Positions 39,675 through 43,064 of a stretch of 43,064 nt of DNA are shown piece after piece (positions within the stretch are counted from its first letter, which is position 1; each line of letters begins with the position of its first letter). The position numbers and the translations under genes are program-made. The notes under the pieces are model-generated. The model was not told the DNA's origin. It ran no database searches and worked only from the letters and a program-made list of their open reading frames with translations. The stretch is from Nitrososphaerota archaeon (GTDB lineage Archaea > Thermoproteota > Nitrososphaeria > Nitrososphaerales > Nitrosopumilaceae). The stretch covers positions 1 through 43,064 of the forward strand of contig VHBM01000003.1 in NCBI GenBank assembly GCA_016871975.1, given 5' to 3'.

Positions 39675-40930
39675 TCCAAGGCCACCTTGAGAACATCTAA
39701 GTTTTGCTCCATTTTTTCCAAGAAGGTCGTTCCGTTAGACATTTCCTCTGGCGTGAGTGCCTCAATTGGGCTGAAAATTAACACCTGTGCCCCTGCCTCA
39801 TCTGCAATAACTTGTGCAAGCCTCGGGCCTATCAATTCTTCTGCAAATATAACTTTGATATCATTATCATGTACAAAGTCTACAAATTCTGCGATCTCAG
39901 CAGCTGATGCTTCAACATCTGGAGCAAAGCCACCTATTGCAAATACAGTTAATCCATATCGTTCACCGAAATAGGTAAATGCATTATGGAATGGAACAAA
40001 TGTGTCCTTTTGGCAGTTTGAGAGTTCGGATCTTACTTTTGCATCAAAGGCATCTAACTTTGCATTGTATGCTGCTGCATTTTGTTCATAATAGTTTGCA
40101 TTCTCAGGATCAGCATCAACTAGTGCGTTCTTTATGTTGTTGACCTGTTGTTTTACAAGAATTGGATCAAGCCAGATGTGCGGATCATGCTCAAAAGAAT
40201 GGCCATGTCCGTGTTCATCTTCTTTTTCATGGTCTTTATCATGTACATCTTCTCCATAGACCAAATGGCGAATCTCCTCTATCCCCTCTGGAGCATCAAT
40301 ATGTCCATCCTCGATTTCATGTACTAATTTTTCAATCTCTTCGATGATGCCTTCACCATGTTCATGCCCGTCACCTTCATGCTCGTGCAGTATTTCTTTG
40401 ATAGCCTGAAGAGTTTGGGATTCCGTCAGGTGTCCTTCTTCAAACTCTTCTATTACTCGTGCAATCTCTTCTAAAAATTCTTCTGCATGGCCATGCTCTT
40501 CGTGTTCTCCTGGTTCCAAAAGTTTTACGCCGTCTGATGCTTTAACAAAAACTACATGATCAAATTCTCCAGAATTAATTATGTTATCAACATATGGCTC
40601 CATTCCAAGTCCATTATACACAAACACATCAGCGTTTTTCAATGACTGTATTTCGCCAGCTCTAGGCTCCCAGTCATGGGCCGCTATCCCTGATGGAAGA
40701 TATTGTTTTACGACTGCCCTGTCTCCTGCAACATTCTTTGTAAATTCATAGTAGGGATAAAATGATGCATAAACTGCGAGTTTATCTTTCTGAATAACAT
40801 TACCTGCTTGAGAAGTATTTGCATCAATATCATTTTCCGTGAGACTCATAACTGAAACAACTGCAATCATAATAGCTACAGCTGCGCTTCCTCCAATCAC
40901 ATAGGAAATATTTTTGTTCATAGATAACAT
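39665..40930 (-). CDS. znuA: Zinc-type ABC transporter substrate-binding lipoprotein-like protein with expanded His-rich loop
   Basis: A 421-aa cluster A-I (ZnuA/TroA) metal-binding protein anchored by an N-terminal hydrophobic helix (about residues 9-30). Metal-ligand regions are AAHDWEPR (His85), DPHIWLDP (His251) and VPFHNAFTYFGERYGL, plus the C-terminal FAEELIG. Residues ~141-247 form a greatly enlarged His/Glu/Asp-rich loop. Within it, two ~41-residue units (about 151-191 and 194-234) share the pattern EEI...E-GH-I/L...I...H/D, a likely tandem duplication. The His-rich loop is a zinc hallmark. It is divergent from a NikR-like regulator. Two close ATGs are possible (codons 1 and 4). Confidence 0.9.
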   Translation of the reverse strand: MLSMNKNISYVIGGSAAVAIMIAVVSVMSLTENDIDANTSQAGNVIQKDKLAVYASFYPYYEFTKNVAGDRAVVKQYLPSGIAAHDWEPRAGEIQSLKNADVFVYNGLGMEPYVDNIINSGEFDHVVFVKASDGVKLLEPGEHEEHGHAEEFLEEIARVIEEFEEGHLTESQTLQAIKEILHEHEGDGHEHGEGIIEEIEKLVHEIEDGHIDAPEGIEEIRHLVYGEDVHDKDHEKEDEHGHGHSFEHDPHIWLDPILVKQQVNNIKNALVDADPENANYYEQNAAAYNAKLDAFDAKVRSELSNCQKDTFVPFHNAFTYFGERYGLTVFAIGGFAPDVEASAAEIAEFVDFVHDNDIKVIFAEELIGPRLAQVIADEAGAQVLIFSPIEALTPEEMSNGTTFLEKMEQNLDVLKVALECQ

Positions 40931-40958
40931 AACATATTATTAACAATTCTATATAAAT

Positions 40959-41013
40959 TAATAATTACTACTTTATTTTTAGTGTTTATTAATAATTAAA
41001 TGGCTAATTATTA
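40959..41013. promoter_or_regulatory. Candidate metal-regulator operator between znuA and nikR-like gene
   Basis: An inverted repeat TAATAATTA-AATGGC-TAATTATTA spans 40990-41013 (9-bp arms, 6-nt spacer), and a further direct copy of TAATAATTA lies at 40959-40967, 31 nt away or about three helical turns. The position between divergent start codons (40930 and 41051) suits an operator controlling both. NikR-type ribbon-helix-helix proteins bind palindromes as tetramers. The AT-richness of the repeat weakens the statistical case. Confidence 0.5.
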
Positions 41014-41050
41014 CCATAAAGTTATTAAGTTTGCATTCCAATTTTAAACA

Positions 41051-41455
41051 ATGGTTAATAATCTAAAGGACGTAAGCATCATCTCAATATCTCTGAACAA
41101 TGACCTGACAAAAGAACTAGACAGATTACAAAAAACATTGGGGTTTACAGGGCGTTCTGAGATCGTTAGGGCCGGAATACGCACCTTTGTCCAAGAAGAA
41201 AAACAAAAGCAGGATATGAAAGGAATAAAGAATGCAATACTAATGGTTGTTCATGCAGATGAATTTGATGATCAGGTGGCAGGGATAAAACATGATTATG
41301 AAAATCTGATTAAGACACATCTTCATAATAAAATCGACAACAATAGATGTGTTGAATTGTTTTTACTAGATGGAGATGCAAAGAAGATAGAGGCAGTGAC
41401 AAAGGGATTTTTGACAAATAAAAAAATGGATAATGTAAAACTTCTTGTTCTATAG
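41051..41455 (+). CDS. NikR-family metal-responsive transcriptional regulator
   Basis: A 134-aa protein with a ribbon-helix-helix DNA-binding domain (about residues 8-50: SIISISLNNDLTKELDRL...GRSEIVRAGIRTFV) and a C-terminal ACT-like metal domain. Putative metal ligands, by analogy with E. coli NikR, are His81, His90, His92 and Cys100 (KTHLHNKIDNNRCVE); the His-to-Cys spacing is two residues longer than in E. coli. NikR represses nickel uptake on metal binding. Here it is divergent from a zinc-type importer, so it may sense Zn or Ni. An AT-rich promoter precedes the ATG. Confidence 0.85.
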   Translation: MVNNLKDVSIISISLNNDLTKELDRLQKTLGFTGRSEIVRAGIRTFVQEEKQKQDMKGIKNAILMVVHADEFDDQVAGIKHDYENLIKTHLHNKIDNNRCVELFLLDGDAKKIEAVTKGFLTNKKMDNVKLLVL

Positions 41456-41552
41456 TTTAGGCCAAGATAAAAAGATTTAAAATTTAATGAATAGGTTCTA
41501 CGATGATTGATTTAGGATTCATTGTATGTCATAAAAAAGGTAAAAATTTGGT

Positions 41553-41840
41553 TTATGCACATGATATGTTTTTAATTTGAAACGTCTCACTCATGGCAAT
41601 ATACTCGTCAATCTTTTGTCTTATATCATCAGAAGTTGTATCGTCCATCCCAGAAAAACCAGCGTGGAAAGAAATTTTCTTTCCCGATACATTTACGTCA
41701 GATACTTCCATATCAGCGTAGACGTTGGTGATTTCATGTACCCATTCTTGTGCTTCATGCTTGTCAATACCGTCAGTTTCAAGATTTACTTGAATCATCT
41801 TTGTCATATCATTGTAAATCATTATACCATATTTAGACAT
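41553..41840 (-). CDS. Hypothetical protein, 95 aa
   Basis: A 95-aa ATG-initiated acidic protein with alternating strand/helix character (MSKYGIMIYNDMTKMIQVNLE..., DGIDKHEAQEWVHEITNVYADME, SGKKISFHAGFSGMDDTT). No recognised family. TAATTATTA, the arm of the znu operator, occurs at 41868-41876, 27 nt before its start, so membership in the same regulon is possible. It runs toward the NikR-like gene. Confidence 0.65.
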   Translation of the reverse strand: MSKYGIMIYNDMTKMIQVNLETDGIDKHEAQEWVHEITNVYADMEVSDVNVSGKKISFHAGFSGMDDTTSDDIRQKIDEYIAMSETFQIKNISCA

Positions 41841-41979
41841 TATGAAATATACTCAAATATTTCATAGTAATTATTAAAAATATAAAATTTATTAATAACC
41901 TTCCTGTACAAAATGTAAGCATCCACATGCTACACAATACTGACAGGCTTGTCCTGCCAGGTTGTGTTTAGGAGAAAAA

Positions 41980-42159
41980 ATGAAACAAGAAGAAAATGAC
42001 ACAAATGAAGTGAAAATTGAGATAAACGATTCCAATAATACACATAACAACAACCATTCAATAACACTAAAATCAAAAATGATCGATGTTGACAAATTGC
42101 TCCCGATGGCGCAAAAATGGTTAGAGGAATTCAAGCAAAAAAAATGGCTTGAGAGATAA
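41980..42159 (+). CDS. Small acidic hypothetical protein, 59 aa
   Basis: A 59-aa frame from the ATG at 41980, chosen because GGAG lies 5 nt upstream; the frame is open to about 41962 but that part looks non-coding. The N-terminal half is Asn/Asp/Glu-rich and probably disordered; the C-terminal half is a helix, LLPMAQKWLEEFKQKKWLER. No family recognised. The clear Shine-Dalgarno, uncommon in this window, supports translation. Confidence 0.5.
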   Translation: MKQEENDTNEVKIEINDSNNTHNNNHSITLKSKMIDVDKLLPMAQKWLEEFKQKKWLER

Positions 42160-42448
42160 ACTTGGTTATCGGTAATAACGTGAATGTAACTTTCGAACGA
42201 CCAAGTTGGGATGAATATTTTATGATTCAAGCAGTGTTTTTTCTATGACTGCAGAAACTAGATCTCGTCTTGTTCGTTCTTTTGGCGTCAACAGATTGTT
42301 TTTTTTTTTGCGTGTTTAATAAGATACCGAAATTTAATTTTGAATAATCAATATAATAAATTCAAATATTGAGTGCATTGCAATCACTTTGAAGATAACA
42401 CAACACTACCTATGTATGGTTAGGATTGGTTTTAGCAACTTGAAAAAA
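42160..42448. other. Gene-poor stretch
   Basis: No confident gene is seen. A 12-T run sits at about 42300-42311. A 23-aa minus-strand frame starting with TTG (42220-42291, MTPKERTRRDLVSAVIEKTL...) is open and amphipathic but too short to call. The rest is AT-rich. Confidence 0.4.
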
Positions 42449-42550
42449 TCATGTATCGCAATGGCAACAAATGTTATCATGGTTTTTCTTGCAGCCAGGA
42501 CAGCTAACTGCACCACCAAAATGACATTTACAGTCGCAGATTTGTTTCAT
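42449..42550 (-). CDS. Cysteine-rich 33-aa microprotein, putative metal binder
   Basis: A 33-aa ATG-initiated frame with eight cysteines: Cys5, 7, 9 (CDCKCH), Cys17 and 20 (CPGC), Cys28, 29 and 31 (CCHC), plus His10, His24 and His30. This density suits a small zinc-knuckle or metallothionein-like protein, possibly binding one or two metal ions. It lies ~1.5 kb from the znu/nikR locus. No homologous family is named with confidence. Eight Cys in 33 codons is very unlikely by chance in this AT-rich DNA. Confidence 0.6.
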   Translation of the reverse strand: MKQICDCKCHFGGAVSCPGCKKNHDNICCHCDT

Positions 42551-42648
42551 ATCCAGTTGATACGATGGTAGAGTTCTACCGTATACATAAAGGAATGTTG
42601 TAAGTTATTTTCAATTGGTATTTTAAAGGTCAGAATCAAACTACGAAA

Positions 42649-43064
42649 ATGCGGCGATTTGAAACAGGAAAATGGGATCTTTCCTATCTTGCAAGGAGTC
42701 AAAACAGCCCTCAGTTTTCACAAAAAATTCAAGATGTTGAAAATAAAGTAAAGCAGTTTGAGAAAATAAAGCAAAATCTAAAGCCTAGCATGCAGCCAAA
42801 AAAGTTTCAAAACATCCTACATGATCTAGAAGAGATTTCAGAAAAAATCAGCATTGTTGCAGGCTATGCACATCTATCCTATGCTGCAAATACCCAATCA
42901 GATGAGGCCACATCACTTGTAACAAAGATGACAAAGCTTGCTGCAGATATTGAAAATCGTACGCTCTTTTTTGATCTGTGGTGGAAAAAAAAGATTGATG
43001 AAAAAAATGCATCAAGGCTCATAAAAGATTCAGGCCAGCTATCAAACTATCTAAGATACAAGCG
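42649..43064 (+). CDS. M3-family oligoendopeptidase F-like, 5' part only
   Basis: The first 138 codons of a gene cut by the window end. The product begins MRRFETGKWDLSYLAR, and has the helical N-terminal lobe typical of PepF/M3B peptidases: IVAGYAHLSYAANTQSDEA and NRTLFFDLWWKKKID (family pattern: YA-x-L-x-x-x-A-D-T; L-x-F-F-x-L-x-W). The HExxH zinc motif would lie downstream, outside the window. It would hydrolyse short peptides in the cytoplasm. TATTTTAAAG lies about 27 nt before the ATG, suggesting a leaderless transcript. Confidence 0.78.
   Translation, partial: MRRFETGKWDLSYLARSQNSPQFSQKIQDVENKVKQFEKIKQNLKPSMQPKKFQNILHDLEEISEKISIVAGYAHLSYAANTQSDEATSLVTKMTKLAADIENRTLFFDLWWKKKIDEKNASRLIKDSGQLSNYLRYK

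Noticed and set aside
41503..41580. 25-aa plus-strand frame after the NikR-like gene (MIDLGFIVCHKKGKN...)
   Set aside because: A TATA-like stretch precedes it, but it overlaps the end of the 95-aa gene and has no recognisable motif; too weak to call.
41892..42230. 112-aa minus-strand frame opposite the small acidic gene at 41980
   Set aside because: Its N-terminal two thirds is a low-complexity antisense of the gene with a clear Shine-Dalgarno. Only the Cys-rich end is of interest and is listed separately.
42220..42291. 23-aa minus-strand frame starting with TTG
   Set aside because: Amphipathic and with a possible TATA upstream, but the size and lack of motif leave it indistinguishable from chance.
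42389..42571. 60-aa plus-strand frame over the Cys-rich microgene
   Set aside because: It is antisense to the eight-Cys frame, and its product has no coherent motif.
1..43064. CRISPR arrays, insertion sequences, rRNA genes
   Set aside because: No regularly spaced repeats, transposase-like proteins or rRNA-like stretches were seen on either strand.

Overview
The window is a dense, low-GC archaeal chromosome segment. It most likely comes from a Nitrososphaerota (Thaumarchaeota) member of the Nitrosopumilus/Nitrosotenuis type. The indications are an ESCRT-III/CdvC cell-division operon, an iron-ADH resembling the malonic semialdehyde reductase of the hydroxypropionate/hydroxybutyrate cycle, archaeal L40e, an A-type ATPase subunit F, TrmB and NikR-type regulators, TATA boxes 25-30 nt before leaderless starts, many TTG/GTG starts, and a bacterial-type uvrBAC operon as seen in mesophilic archaea. 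The assignment rests on recognising these families by eye; no search was run.

Layout. 1-3.4 kb: zinc alcohol dehydrogenase, ATPase subunit F, small unknown genes, a SWIM zinc finger and an SbcD-like phosphoesterase. 3.4-7.8 kb: carA-carB on the minus strand. 7.9-10.1 kb: ESCRT-III-like gene, coiled-coil gene and cdvC. 10.3-13.2 kb: TrmB, RidA and a DHH phosphoesterase. 13.3-19.5 kb: central carbon and redox genes (citrate synthase, glycerate 2-kinase, malonic semialdehyde reductase, LLM flavin/F420 oxidoreductase, PNPOx-like protein). 20.2-26.6 kb: uvrB-uvrA-uvrC. 26.7-31.4 kb: MBL-fold nuclease, purN, cupin, folD, formyl-THF cyclo-ligase and purD, i.e. one-carbon and purine metabolism. 31.5-37.5 kb: ileS, sucC-sucD, L40e and a tRNA-Val. 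37.7-42.6 kb: znuA-znuC-znuB divergent from a NikR-like regulator, with small Cys-rich or unknown genes. The 5' end of an M3 oligoendopeptidase closes the window.

The main discovery candidate is in carB. The conserved N-terminal motif GEAGEFDYSGSQ is interrupted by exactly 20 extra bases containing an in-frame TAA and shifting the frame. Those bases and their flanks fold into a canonical bulge-helix-bulge (3-nt bulge, 4-bp helix, 3-nt bulge). Cleavage at the standard bulge positions excises exactly the 20 nt and restores the motif. This looks like a protein-coding archaeal intron removed by the tRNA-splicing machinery. The same window holds a tRNA-Val(CAC) with a 23-nt intron at the non-canonical position 44/45, with the same architecture. 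Spliced CarB is about 1080 aa, the normal family length; unspliced mRNA encodes only about 27 residues. CPSase production, and so arginine and pyrimidine synthesis, would depend on RNA splicing.

Other points of interest are a three-gene ESCRT-III/CdvC operon, a ZnuA with a duplicated His/Glu-rich insert, an inverted-repeat operator between znuA and the NikR-like gene, several Cys-rich microproteins, and five convergent gene pairs whose stop codons overlap in exactly 4 bp.
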